From: Deltaproteobacteria bacterium
GTDB taxonomy: Bacteria; Myxococcota; Kuafuiibacteriia; Kuafuiibacteriales; Kuafuiibacteriaceae
Length of the DNA stretch: 64,000 bases
Assembly (NCBI GenBank): GCA_020632995.1
Contig: JACKEN010000001.1
Coordinates: forward strand, 1,830,001 to 1,894,000
Direction of reading: 5' to 3'
Shown here: one piece after another, positions 8,730 to 18,596 of the stretch
Layout: every line of letters starts with the position of its first letter
How positions within the stretch are numbered: position 1 is the stretch's first letter
Program-made: the position numbers and the translations under genes
The notes under the pieces: generated by a model
What the model saw: the letters and a program-made list of their open reading frames with translations, nothing else
What the model was told of the DNA's origin: nothing
The model's database searches: none

Positions 8730-10181
8730 ATGCGTGCCCAAGAGCTGCCCGAAGGGCTGGCGTTCGACGACGTGCTGCTCCGGCCCGGCTACTCGGAGAC
8801 CCTGCCCAAGGACGCGGATCTGCGGACCCAGGTCACCCGGCGCCTCACCCTGAACCTGCCCCTGATGTCGGCGGCCATGGACACGGTCACCGAGGCCCGC
8901 CTGGCCATCGCCCTCGCTCAGCTCGGCGGGATGGGCGTGCTCCACAAGAACATGACGGTGGAGCGTCAGGCGGCCGAGGCGCGCAAGGTGAAGCGCTTCG
9001 AGTCCGGCATCATCTACAACCCGATCACCGTCAGCCCCGAGCAGCCCATCCGGCACGCCAAGGCCCTCGCGCGCGAGCACGGCTTCTCATCGTTCCCGGT
9101 GGTGCGAGACGGGCGCCTGGTCGGCATCCTCACCGGCCGCGACATCCGGGCCGCCGCCTCCGACGACGTCCTCGTGAAGGACGTCATGACCCCGGATCCG
9201 GTGCGCTGCGAGCAGGGCACCGCCCCCGACGCGGCCCGCGCCCTGATGTACCAGCACCGCAAGGAGACCCTCCCGATCGTAGTGGGGGACAAGCTCGTGG
9301 GCCTGCTCTCGCTCAAGGACGTCGAGAAGAGCGCCCGCCACCCCAACGCAGTGATGGACGCCAAGGGGCGCCTGCTGGTCGCGGCGGCGGTGGGCGTCGG
9401 CCCCGACCGCGCCGCCCGCGCCGCGGCCCTGGCCGACGCCGAGGTGGACGCGATCGTCGTGGACACCGCCCACGGCCACAGCAAGGGGGTCATCGAGGCG
9501 GTGAAGGCGATCAAGGCCGCCCACCCCGAGGTGGACGTCATCGCCGGCAACGTCGCCACCTACGACGGAGCCCGCGCGCTGATGCAGGCGGGGGCCGACG
9601 CGGTGAAGGTCGGCATCGGGCCCGGCTCGATCTGCACCACCCGCATCGTGGCCGGCGTCGGGGTGCCGCAGGTCTCCGCCATCGCGGAGTGCGCGCGCGC
9701 CTCGGGCGAGTTCGCGGTGCCGATCATCGGCGACGGCGGCATCAAGTACTCCGGTGACGTCGTGAAGGCGCTCGCCGCCGGCGCCCACGTGGTGATGGCC
9801 GGCTCGCTCCTGGCCGGCGTCACCGAGTCCCCGGGCGAGGTGGTGCTCTTCGAGGGCCGGGCCTTCAAGGCGTACCGCGGCATGGGGTCGCTCGGCGCGA
9901 TGCAGCAGGGCAGCGCCGACCGCTACGGCCAGGCCGAGGTCGAGGCCCCGAAGCTGGTGCCCGAGGGCATCGAGGGGCGCGTGCCCTTCAAGGGCCCCCT
10001 CGAGGAGACGGTCTGGCAGCTGATGGGCGGCCTGAGGGCCGGCATGGGCTACGTCGGAGCGAGGGACCTGTTGTCCCTGCGCGAGAAGGCCCGCTTCGTC
10101 CGGATCACCGCCGCGGGGCTCAAGGAGAGCCACGTGCACGACGTGGTGGTGACGAAGGAAGCCCCGAACTACACCCGCTAG
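8730..10181 (+). CDS. guaB: IMP dehydrogenase
   Basis: Oxidises IMP to XMP with NAD+, the committed step of GMP synthesis. The 483-aa protein has the split TIM barrel with two CBS domains inserted (about residues 93-205). The catalytic Cys302 is in GIGPGSICTTR, the substrate loop is IIGDGGIKYSGD, and the flap contains GSLGAMQQGSADRYGQ. Length and order are those of typical bacterial GuaB. It starts at ATG 8730; an ATG 150 bp later is not needed because the residues between are conserved (FDDVLLRPGYS). No guaA follows; a small membrane-protein gene begins 24 bp downstream. Confidence 0.97.
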   Translation: MRAQELPEGLAFDDVLLRPGYSETLPKDADLRTQVTRRLTLNLPLMSAAMDTVTEARLAIALAQLGGMGVLHKNMTVERQAAEARKVKRFESGIIYNPITVSPEQPIRHAKALAREHGFSSFPVVRDGRLVGILTGRDIRAAASDDVLVKDVMTPDPVRCEQGTAPDAARALMYQHRKETLPIVVGDKLVGLLSLKDVEKSARHPNAVMDAKGRLLVAAAVGVGPDRAARAAALADAEVDAIVVDTAHGHSKGVIEAVKAIKAAHPEVDVIAGNVATYDGARALMQAGADAVKVGIGPGSICTTRIVAGVGVPQVSAIAECARASGEFAVPIIGDGGIKYSGDVVKALAAGAHVVMAGSLLAGVTESPGEVVLFEGRAFKAYRGMGSLGAMQQGSADRYGQAEVEAPKLVPEGIEGRVPFKGPLEETVWQLMGGLRAGMGYVGARDLLSLREKARFVRITAAGLKESHVHDVVVTKEAPNYTR

Positions 10182-10204
10182 CGGCCCCGGCCTATCATGG
10201 GCCC

Positions 10205-10429
10205 ATGGGGCGACTCGTGCTGATCCTCGCGCTGTGGGCGGGCGCCCCCGACGCGTCGGCCGAGCCACCGCCGGCGCCTCCTGCAAGCAAGCCTGCGTCG
10301 AAGCCCGCCAACCGCTACCTCGCGGTGATGGCCGCGATCGGCGCGGGGGTCCTGATGGGGGTGGCCCACCGGCAGCGGAGCAAGGCCCCGAAGAAGAAGG
10401 TGAAGAAGAAGCGGAAGAAGGGTCGGTAG
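10205..10429 (+). CDS. Small membrane protein with Lys-rich tail
   Basis: A 74-aa ORF starting 24 bp after guaB. It has a signal-like N-terminus (MGRLVLILALWAGAPDASA), a Pro/Ala/Lys linker, a membrane segment (YLAVMAAIGAGVLMGVA) and a tail of Lys and Arg. The arrangement suggests a small exported or membrane protein with a basic end, but no family is recognised. The short length leaves some doubt that it is expressed. Confidence 0.5.
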   Translation: MGRLVLILALWAGAPDASAEPPPAPPASKPASKPANRYLAVMAAIGAGVLMGVAHRQRSKAPKKKVKKKRKKGR

Positions 10430-10492
10430 TCACCGGCTCTGCTGGCGGGGTGCCGACCCGCGGGCTCCTGTGGAGCCTCCCCCCCGAGAGTC

Positions 10493-10639
10493 TCAAGCGC
10501 CGAAGAACCAGAGGACCAGCACCACCGCCAGCATCGCCAGGGCCCAACCCAGCTCGGTGAGGGAGTCTCTTCGGGAGCTGGGCTGAGGTCGTTGGGCCGC
10601 GTGGGCCTCAGGTCTCGTCGGAGGTGGGCCGCGGCCCAC
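10493..10639 (-). CDS. Possible 48-aa single-span membrane protein
   Basis: The reading frame runs from a GTG at 10639-10637 to TGA at 10493. It gives a hydrophilic N-terminal half and a clear membrane helix at the C-terminus (LGWALAMLAVVLVLWFFGA). It lies directly downstream of the lipoprotein gene at 10654 on the same strand, 14 bp after its stop. Evidence is only the hydrophobic helix and position; the start is uncertain. Confidence 0.28.
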   Translation of the reverse strand: MGRGPPPTRPEAHAAQRPQPSSRRDSLTELGWALAMLAVVLVLWFFGA

Positions 10640-10653
10640 CGGGAGGGGCACGG

Positions 10654-11586
10654 CTACAGTCCCCCGGGGGGGATCGGGCCGGTGTCGCCGCCGTCGGAGC
10701 CGCCGGTGCCGGTGCCGCCGGTGCCACCGTTGGCGGGATCGCTGGTGCCGGTGCCGGTCCCGCTGCCGCCGTTGCCACCGCTCCCGCCGTTGCCGCCGGT
10801 GCACGCGTCCGCGGCGAGCTCGATGCGGTGATCCTCACCGGAGTCCACCGCCGGGGTGCCGCGCTGATCGTGGGTGACCATGACCACGCACACGCCCTCG
10901 GTCTGGTTGCCGTCGTGGTCGGTGACCCGGATGCCCAGCTTGTAGACCCGGCCGTCCAGGTTGCCGGAGCGCTCGGCCCGCAGCTGCACGCTGTCGCAGG
11001 TCAGGTCCATGATGTCGGGCTCGTGGTTGCCGTCGCCGAGGCCCTCGTCGGGCTCGTCGCTGCTCGCCCAGGTGAAGACCACGTCCGGATCCGCGTCGCA
11101 CGCGTCCTCGACCTGCACGCAGTCGGACGGGGTGAGGGTGTGGAACTTGTGGTTCGGCGGCCAGAGCATCGGGGTGCTCATGGTGATCTCGGGCGGCAGG
11201 GTGTCCTGCACGTGCAGCTCGGAGGTGCACAGGTCGGTGGCGACGCCCGTCGCGTCGACCCGGGTCACGATGATGTCGTGGATGCCCGGCGCGTAGGGGC
11301 CGGGGTCGCTGACCTCGATGCTGTCGCCGCCGCCGCACAGCATGCTGTTGGGCGCCACGTCGTCGGCCACCACGTAGATGTCGTCCACCTCGGTGCCGCT
11401 CGCGGAGGTGCACTCCACCGTCCGGCTCTCGCCGCACACCCACGCCCCCGCGGGGACGTCGGCGTCGGTCTCGGCGCAGCTGGCCATGAGGGCCTGCTGC
11501 CCCTGGTCGATGTCTTCGGACTGACCGCCGCAGGCCAGGCCCACGGTGGTCAGGGTGCCAAGAAGGAGCACATACTGAAAGCGCAT
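10654..11586 (-). CDS. Secreted lipoprotein with Ig-like domain and Gly-rich C-terminus
   Basis: The best start is the ATG at 11586-11584, giving 310 aa. The signal peptide ends in a lipobox, TVGLACGG, so the protein should be lipid-anchored. The body (about residues 35-250) contains several Cys and a beta-rich segment with LPPEITMSTPMLWPPNHKFH, typical of HYR/Ig-like modules of surface proteins, followed by GIRVTDHDGNQTEGV. The last 50 residues are low-complexity Gly/Ser/Thr. The protein is probably a surface or adhesive one; no enzymatic residues are seen. It diverges from the FHA regulator gene with about 180 bp between starts. Confidence 0.72.
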   Translation of the reverse strand: MRFQYVLLLGTLTTVGLACGGQSEDIDQGQQALMASCAETDADVPAGAWVCGESRTVECTSASGTEVDDIYVVADDVAPNSMLCGGGDSIEVSDPGPYAPGIHDIIVTRVDATGVATDLCTSELHVQDTLPPEITMSTPMLWPPNHKFHTLTPSDCVQVEDACDADPDVVFTWASSDEPDEGLGDGNHEPDIMDLTCDSVQLRAERSGNLDGRVYKLGIRVTDHDGNQTEGVCVVMVTHDQRGTPAVDSGEDHRIELAADACTGGNGGSGGNGGSGTGTGTSDPANGGTGGTGTGGSDGGDTGPIPPGGL

Positions 11587-11730
11587 GCGCCGGGTCACTG
11601 CAGCCGCCGTGCCGACCCCGCGAGGCAGGTGATCATCGGCGCCGCCCCCCCGTTTCGGAGCCGTTGGGTTCTCGCTGGAACCGAACTGTTCCGACCCGCG
11701 GGTCTGACTCAGGACCGCACGCAAGTGCTC

Positions 11731-11758
11731 TTTTCTCCACGATTTTTCGGGATATAGT
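11731..11758 (+). promoter_or_regulatory. Candidate sigma70-type promoter of the FHA regulator gene
   Basis: A good -10 hexamer TATAGT (11753-11758) sits in the only A/T-rich patch of the region, with a weak -35-like TTTTCT 16 bp upstream. The expected transcription start is about 11765, the first base of the annotated GTG. Either the mRNA is leaderless or translation begins at the in-frame ATG at 11810. Confidence 0.45.
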
Positions 11759-11764
11759 CGTGCC

Positions 11765-13114
<1,350 letters not shown>

Positions 13115-13149
13115 CCGCGCGAGGGGCCCCGGCCAGACGCCTAGTCCCC

Positions 13150-13306
13150 TGCGTCAGTGATTCCTCACCAAATTCGCGGCCCCTTCTAGAAGCTGCTGCC
13201 CGCGCTGCTTCGGCTTTCGTCGGTTGCAGACAACGAGTATGCGCCCTCCTCACGCGAGCACCAGACACGAGAATGGACTCGCGACTTCAGCAAGGAATCA
13301 CTGATT
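13150..13306. repeat. MITE-like element with 12-bp terminal inverted repeats
   Basis: TCAGTGATTCCT at 13154-13165 recurs exactly inverted at 13293-13304, enclosing 127 bp without coding capacity. Sequence inside the left end (GTGATTCCTCACCAAATTCG) and an inner motif CGAGTATGCGC (13234-13244) both recur in shortened form at 44580-44620. This suggests a small non-autonomous mobile or structured element. No target-site duplication was identified. Confidence 0.6.
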
Positions 13307-13504
13307 AGCAGGCCATCGGAGAAGTACCTGCGAGCGGAGCGACTTTCGTGGAACGTTCCGACGAAGAGGGAGCATATCTGGCCATACGCGACCGATGAGA
13401 GGCGAAGCTTCTGGGACGTTCCACGGAAACGAGCCCGCGAGCGCGTGGGGACTTCCGATGGCCTGCTAGGAGCTTCAGGGTCGAGGCCACCCAGAAGCTG
13501 TCAC

Positions 13505-13700
13505 CCTGGAGCCTGAGGCTCCGAGCCCCCGGTGCCTGGAGCCTGAGGTCCGGAGCCTGAGGCCCGGTCGAGGCCTGTGGCCTGAAACCTGAGGCCTGTC
13601 TCAGAAGCCTGATACCGCCCTGAGCCCAGAGCTTTGGCATCAGAGACAGGCTTCAAGGGCGCTCGAGGGCGTCAGGCTGCGGACCTCAGGCCTGTGGCTC
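13505..13700. repeat. Degenerate CCTGAGG repeat cluster
   Basis: The heptamer (G)CCTGAGG and close variants (GCCTGGAG, GCCTGTGG, and the reverse form CCTCAGG) occur roughly ten times in about 200 bp with irregular spacing. There are no constant-length repeats or unique spacers, so it is not a CRISPR array. It looks like a decayed simple repeat. Confidence 0.6.
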
Positions 13701-13710
13701 GGGCTTCTGG

Positions 13711-13971
13711 TCAGCCCCCTTCGAATCCTGCTGCACCTCCGGCCTCCAGCCGCGCGATCTGCGCCATGACCTCCGCGCGGGCCTCAGGCCGCCGGAGCGC
13801 GTCGGCGAGCGGCAGATCGAAGTAGCGCCGGCGCAGCGGCGCCACCGCCTCGGCCCCCGCCGTCCCCTCCAGGCTGTCCAGGGCACGGCCGAGCCGCGCG
13901 TAGGCGTCGCCCTGATCGCTCGGGCGGACGGGGCTCGGCGGATGGCTGCGGCGGCGCTGGAGGCGCCGCGG
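13711..13971 (-). other. Coding-like tail after the kinase stop codon
   Basis: Downstream of the TGA at 13974-13972 the kinase frame stays open for 86 codons, to TGA at 13713-13711. It reads like real protein (DQGDAYARLGRALDSLEG, then LRRRYFDLPLADALRR and EVMAQIARLEAGG). There is no ATG, GTG or TTG at its beginning, so it is unlikely to be a separate gene. The next frame just upstream (TAAPPAPPQPSAEPRPP) looks like a natural Pro-rich linker. A pair of compensating indels bypassing the TGA would join it to the kinase. A recent nonsense mutation or assembly error are the likely explanations. Confidence 0.45.
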
Positions 13972-15468
13972 TCACGCGCGGGGTCGGCGCGCGGGCCCTG
14001 GCGGGGGCGGGGCCGGCCGCAGCTCCGGGCCGGACGGCGCCACCGCACGCTTGGTGGGCGCGGCCCTGGTCGGCGCGGGGACGCCCATGGTGGCCGCGGG
14101 GCCCCTGGTCGCCCTCGATGACGGGGCGCTGGGCACCGGAGCGGCACCCGGCCGGCTCGCGGGCGGCGGCCGCGGCTGAGCCAATCGCAGGCTCACTTGC
14201 AGTGTCCGCCGAGCGGACCGAAGGGTCAGCGACCGGCGACGAGCGCGGGTCGCGCCGGGCGCAGGCAAGGTTGCGGTCTCATCGGCCGGAGCCCCCGGTC
14301 GCCCCACCCAGATCCCGAACCCGAGGCCCAGGGTCAGGAGCACCGCGCCCGCCGCCACCCGGCCGGCCACGCCTCGAGCGGGCTCCGACGGAGCCTCAAC
14401 GTCAGGCTCCGGCGTCCCCGCGGCGACCGGCGTGGTCCGGGGCTCGGACGACGCTCCGGTCCAGGTGGGGGCGGCCCACGACGCGTTCAGGGCCCGCGCG
14501 GTCTCGGGTTGCAGCGGCGCCATCGCGCTCCGCGCCCCGGCCTCCAGGCGGGCCAGCACCTCGGCCGCGTCCCTCGGCCGGGCCTCCCGGTCCGGCGCCA
14601 TCAGGTCCGCCACCAGCTGGGCCAGATCAGGCGGCACCATCGGGCCCAGGGTCGGGTCGAGGCCGGCCAGGGTGGCCTCGACCGCGTCCTCCTCGGAGCC
14701 CGAGAACGGCAGACACGCCGCCAGCGTGGCGTACGCAGTCACCCCGAGGGCGAACAGATCCGAGCGCGCGTCCGCCGCCTTGCCCATCAGGAGCTCGGGG
14801 GCCATGAAGCCCGGCGTCCCCACCAGCACCCCGTGCTGCGTCAACTTGGACTGCGTGATGCCGCCCTCCACCCGCGACACCCCGAAGTCCACGATCCGCG
14901 GGCGGTCGCCGGGCTGCTCCAGGATCACGTTGTCGGGCTTCAGGTCGCGGTGGATCACCCCTCGCGCGTGGGCGTGGACCAGGCCCTCGCACACCCCGCG
15001 CAGGAGCTTGCGCGCCTCCTCGGGGCGCATCGGCCCGGTGCGCATCAGCCGCGCGGCCAGGGTCTCGCCCTCGACCAGCTCCATCACCAGGAACGGCGGC
15101 TCACCCTCTACGTCGAGCTGGTAGTCCACCACCGCGGCCACGTTGGGGTGATCGAGGCGCCCCGCCGCCTCCGCCTCCCGGCGGAAGCGCTGGAGCATGT
15201 CGGGGAGCACGGCCAGATCGCCGAAGAGGACCTTGATCGCGTAGCGCCGGGGGAGCCGACGGTCCCCCGCCTCGTACACCACCCCCGCCCCGCCCTCGCC
15301 CAGACGGCGCCGCACCACGTAGCGGCCGCCCCCGAGGGTGGTGCCTGGCAAGCCATCCTGCAGGCCGACCTCGAGCGCGGTGCCGTCCCGCGGGCACCGC
15401 TGGTACGCGCCCCGGAACACGCTCCGGCAGTGGGGGCACAGGGCCACCTCGGGCTGGCTCGAGCTCAC
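13972..15468 (-). CDS. Hanks-type Ser/Thr protein kinase with N-terminal zinc ribbon
   Basis: It starts at GTG (15468-15466), 498 aa to the first stop. Residues 11-28 form a zinc-ribbon-like CPHC...CPRDG. The kinase domain follows with the Gly loop LGEGGAGVVY, Lys79 in AIKVLF, HRDLKPDN with catalytic Asp175, and DFG at 194-196, so it should be active. An activation segment with GTPGFMAPE and the C-lobe run to about residue 310. A single membrane span (about 345-365) and a basic, Pro/Ala-rich extracytoplasmic part follow. The end may be longer than annotated (see 13711-13971). It lies 14 bp downstream of a gene for a secreted protein, in the same direction. Confidence 0.9.
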   Translation of the reverse strand: MSSSQPEVALCPHCRSVFRGAYQRCPRDGTALEVGLQDGLPGTTLGGGRYVVRRRLGEGGAGVVYEAGDRRLPRRYAIKVLFGDLAVLPDMLQRFRREAEAAGRLDHPNVAAVVDYQLDVEGEPPFLVMELVEGETLAARLMRTGPMRPEEARKLLRGVCEGLVHAHARGVIHRDLKPDNVILEQPGDRPRIVDFGVSRVEGGITQSKLTQHGVLVGTPGFMAPELLMGKAADARSDLFALGVTAYATLAACLPFSGSEEDAVEATLAGLDPTLGPMVPPDLAQLVADLMAPDREARPRDAAEVLARLEAGARSAMAPLQPETARALNASWAAPTWTGASSEPRTTPVAAGTPEPDVEAPSEPARGVAGRVAAGAVLLTLGLGFGIWVGRPGAPADETATLPAPGATRARRRSLTLRSARRTLQVSLRLAQPRPPPASRPGAAPVPSAPSSRATRGPAATMGVPAPTRAAPTKRAVAPSGPELRPAPPPPGPARRPRA

Positions 15469-15482
15469 CCTGAAGACCTCGC

Positions 15483-16310
15483 CTAGAAGCGGCCCGAGAC
15501 CGCGACGCCGGCCCCCGCCGGGCTCACCGTGACCTCGTCGCCGCCCACGTCCAGCACATAATACAACCCCACCGCCGCCGCCGCCGCCACCGCGGCGACG
15601 CCGTAGCTCGCGTCGGCCCAGTGGGCCCGGGTGAGCAGGGCGTCGACGTCGGCCGCCGGACAGGGGCGGACCTCGCACCCCGCGTCCACCAGCTCGGCCT
15701 CCTTGGCCCGGGCCGCCACCCCGAGCCCGATGCCGGCTCCCAGGGCCGCCACCGAGAGCCCGGCCGCCGCCCACACCGGCCAGCTGGGGCGCCGCCAGGT
15801 GCTCGTCACCTCCGCCTGGGGGCCCGGGTCGGGCGGCGGCAGGACAGCCTGCATCGGCAACCAGCCTTGCACCTTGGGGGCGAGCCACGTCAGCGCGGTG
15901 AGCTCGCTGAGCTGCCCCTTGAGCGCGGGCCGCGCCTCGGCCTCGCCCTCGATCACCACCGTCGGATCCGCCTGGAGCTCCTCCCCCACCCGCGCCAGGA
16001 CGACGAAGACCAGGGGGCCAGCCTCGAGGCGGGCCCTGAGGTCGGCGAGGCAGGCGGGGTCGGACGGGCAGGCAGGCGACAGGCCGTCGCCCGGGAGGCG
16101 GCGGCGGACCTCGCGCCCACCGCGCACCGGCCCCGCGCCGCCGTCCACCAGGGCCCGGGCCAGCGCCTCGGTCACCTGGTCCACCGCCTCGTCCTCGAGG
16201 TTCACCACCAGGAGCGGCACCACCGCCGCGTCCTCGGCCGCCGAGGCGGCGGATGGGCCGACGAGCGCGGTGACCACCAGGGCGACTAGAGCGACGCGAC
16301 GCGCATGCAT
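15483..16310 (-). CDS. Exported envelope protein with two C-terminal membrane segments
   Basis: A 275-aa protein starting at ATG 16310. The signal peptide is MHARRVALVALVVTALVGPSAASAA. The N-terminal domain (VVPLLVVNLEDEAVDQVTEAL) resembles the nucleotide-free alpha/beta modules found in myxobacterial TPR/PEGA envelope proteins. Two hydrophobic stretches follow (WAAAGLSVAALGAGIGLGVA near residue 190 and YGVAAVAAAAAVGLYYVL near 240). Four Cys occur (CPSDPAC and a GCEVRPC pair). No function can be assigned. The start overlaps the end of the upstream gene by 25 bp, and the kinase follows, so these three genes are probably an operon. Confidence 0.68.
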   Translation of the reverse strand: MHARRVALVALVVTALVGPSAASAAEDAAVVPLLVVNLEDEAVDQVTEALARALVDGGAGPVRGGREVRRRLPGDGLSPACPSDPACLADLRARLEAGPLVFVVLARVGEELQADPTVVIEGEAEARPALKGQLSELTALTWLAPKVQGWLPMQAVLPPPDPGPQAEVTSTWRRPSWPVWAAAGLSVAALGAGIGLGVAARAKEAELVDAGCEVRPCPAADVDALLTRAHWADASYGVAAVAAAAAVGLYYVLDVGGDEVTVSPAGAGVAVSGRF

Positions 16311-17681
16311 GCTGCGACCTCCTGGGGTGCTCCGCCTGCCAGGGCCAGGCAGAGGGTGTGGAGCCCGGCCGGCAGGTCGACTTGCACCTCCCCCTCGCCC
16401 TGGGCATCGGCGGTGCTCAGGTCGGGCTGCACCGCGCCGTCCACGCTGAGCGCGAGCATGGCGCCCGGCTGGGCGGTGAAGGCGAGCGACGTGGGGCCCT
16501 CGAGCCGCGGATCCTCCACGCGCCACGCGGGCCCCCGGAACAGGGCGCCCTCCCCCACCACCCGCGGCGCGTCCGGAGCGTCGACGCGCACGAAGCCCGG
16601 GGCCCCGTCACCTCCGGCCTTCTGGCCGCCCGCCCCGCCCGCCCCGCCCTGGACGTCCACCTCGCCCGCGCCCGACAGGTCATCCCGAGCCCGCAGCCAG
16701 ACCGCTCCGCCGGAGCCCCCGCCGCCCGCGCCCGCCGCGTCCTGCCCGCAGCCCGAGCCGTCCGCCGCGTCGCCCGCCGCCCCATGCGCGTCGAGGGTGG
16801 CGGCCACCTGGAGCACCGCGCCCTCCACCACCAGGACGCCGCCGCCACCGCCGCCGTCCCGGCCGACGTACTCACCCGAGCTCCCGCCGCCGCCAGCCGC
16901 CCTGGCCGCCGAAGGCCCGGGGGGCACCAGGCCGAGGCTCTCCGCCGCCGCGCCGCCCTGGGCGCCGTCGGCCCTGTCGGTGCCGGCCCGGCTCCCGCCG
17001 CCGCCCGCGCCGCCGCCCGCGCAGCAGCCGTTCGCCACGCTGGCCCCCGCCGCGCCCACCGCGCGCGCCAGCCCCGGCTGGTCCGCCCGCCGCCCGCCGC
17101 GCCTGGGGCCCGGCTCGGGTGCCGGAGGCCGCGACCGAGATCGGGTGCTCGAGCACCACCGCCCCGCTCGCCACCAGGAACGGCACCGCGTCACCGGTGA
17201 AGGTGACCGGGCCGCTGCTCCGGATCTCGGAGTAGCGGGGCGCCAGGCTCCGGGCGTCCACCGTACCGGCCAGCGAGAGCTCGGGGAGCCCGTGGATCAG
17301 GAGCGGGAAGGTGCGCTCGCCGACGGTGACGGTGACGGTGGCGGTCTCGCCCGCCCCCAGCTCGGGGAGGGCCGGGATCCACGCGAGCACCGACATCGCC
17401 CCGTCGGCCACCATCGGAGTGGAGAAGCGGATGCGCGTGTCGTCCGCGCTCACCTTCACGTCGTCGAAGGACCCGCCGAGCAGGAGCAGGGGGACGCCGC
17501 GTCCCAAGAACACCGGGCCGCCCTCGCCCTCCTCCACCGCCGCGGGCTCGAGCGCGCCCAGGACGTTGCGGAAGCGGTCCGCGTTCACGAGCGGGGTGCA
17601 GGCAGGGCCCACCAGGGCGGCGACGAGGGCCAGGCCCCGCAAGCCATCCTGCACAAGGCGTCGCGTCAACTCAACCTGCAT
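16286..17681 (-). CDS. Gly-rich secreted lipoprotein (one apparent frameshift)
   Basis: The N-terminal part (17681 down to about 17110) starts at ATG 17681 with a signal peptide and lipobox VGPAC. It has an IPT/TIG-like region: LLLGGSFDDVKVSADDTRIRF, then GETATVTVTVGERTF. After about 17100 the reading frame changes by one base. The continuation is a Gly-rich domain (GGGGSSGEYVGRDGGGGGGV) and a C-terminal beta domain ending VAACMRVASL. Gly-rich repeats of this kind occur in large surface or spore-coat-like proteins of myxobacteria. Removing one base near 17095-17115 gives 464 aa. The start overlaps the end of dapF by 11 bp. Confidence 0.65.
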
Positions 17682-18513
17682 GGTCCGCCAGCTCATCCAC
17701 CGCCAGATCGACCGCGCCCTCGTACACCCGGACCGCCTCGCCCGCGATGATCACCCGGGCCAGCGCCGCCCCGGGCGCCGCCTCGGCGCGCGGATCCCCG
17801 GTGAGCCGCACTCGGAGCGGCCCACCCGGCAGCTCTACCGTGATCTCGGCCCCCGGCTCCAGGTGCCCGGCCCGGGTCAGGGCGGTGACCGCGGCCCCCG
17901 CCCCGGTACCGCAGGCGTCGGTGATGCCGCTCCCCCGCTCGAACACCACCAGCCGGAGGTGGTGCGGCCCGAGGAGCTCCGGGAAGCCCACGTTCACCCG
18001 CTGGGGAAAGTCGGGGTGGCGCTCCAGACCGGGCCCCTGGGCCTCGGCGTCGGGGCGCGGCGCGTGCGCGGCCGGAGGGAGCACGAGGTGGGGGTTCCCC
18101 ATGGAGATCCCCAGGCCCAGCCCACGCGGGCCGCAGCCGGGGATCGCGTCGGAGATCAGGCGGGCCTCGCCGAGGGTGATGGCGATGTCCTCGCCGTCCT
18201 GCCAGCCCTCCAGGACCCCGGCGTCGGTGTCCACCGCCACCCGGTCGCCGCCCCGCGCCGCCAGGAGGTGCCGGACCACGCACCTGAGGCCGTTGCCGCA
18301 CATCTCCGCCACCGAGCCGTCCGCGTTGTAGACATGCATCCGGGCCGCGGCCTCGGGGTGGCGTGGGGGGAGCACGGTGAGGACCCCGTCCGCCCCGATC
18401 CCCCGGCGCCGGTGGCAGAGCCGGGCCGCCGCGGCGGGGGTGATGAAGGTCCCCTCCACCACGATGAAGTCGTTGCCGAGGCCCTGGTACTTGGCGAAGG
18501 CGAGGCGCGGCAC
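17671..18513 (-). CDS. dapF: Diaminopimelate epimerase
   Basis: Converts LL- to meso-diaminopimelate for lysine and peptidoglycan synthesis. A GTG at 18513-18511 gives 280 aa starting VPRLAFAKYQGLGNDF; upstream in-frame codons to 18585 are unlikely to be translated. The two catalytic Cys of this PLP-independent racemase are present: Cys72 in NADGSVAEMCGNG and Cys200 in ITDACGTGAGA. The family motif ISMGNPH is near residue 138. The gene is divergent from the lipoprotein gene at 18597 and overlaps the next minus-strand gene by 11 bp. Confidence 0.95.
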   Translation of the reverse strand: MPRLAFAKYQGLGNDFIVVEGTFITPAAAARLCHRRRGIGADGVLTVLPPRHPEAAARMHVYNADGSVAEMCGNGLRCVVRHLLAARGGDRVAVDTDAGVLEGWQDGEDIAITLGEARLISDAIPGCGPRGLGLGISMGNPHLVLPPAAHAPRPDAEAQGPGLERHPDFPQRVNVGFPELLGPHHLRLVVFERGSGITDACGTGAGAAVTALTRAGHLEPGAEITVELPGGPLRVRLTGDPRAEAAPGAALARVIIAGEAVRVYEGAVDLAVDELADHAG

Positions 18514-18596
18514 GCCGCCATGAGAGGCCAGGCCGGGGGGCGAAGTCAAAGCACCTAACGCTCCGCGCCAGACTTCCGATACCATCGAGTGAGGCC

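Larger units (their letters stand above)
13115..13710. other. Repeat-rich intergenic region
   Basis: About 600 bp with no believable gene, between the FHA regulator and the minus-strand kinase region. It contains a small element bounded by a 12-bp inverted repeat (13150-13306), then a relatively A/T-rich segment, then a cluster of degenerate CCTGAGG units (13505-13700). No promoter or terminator could be assigned with confidence. Confidence 0.6.

Noticed and set aside
13505..13700. CRISPR array
   Set aside because: The repeat unit is only 7-8 bp, degenerate and irregularly spaced; there are no unique spacers and no cas genes.
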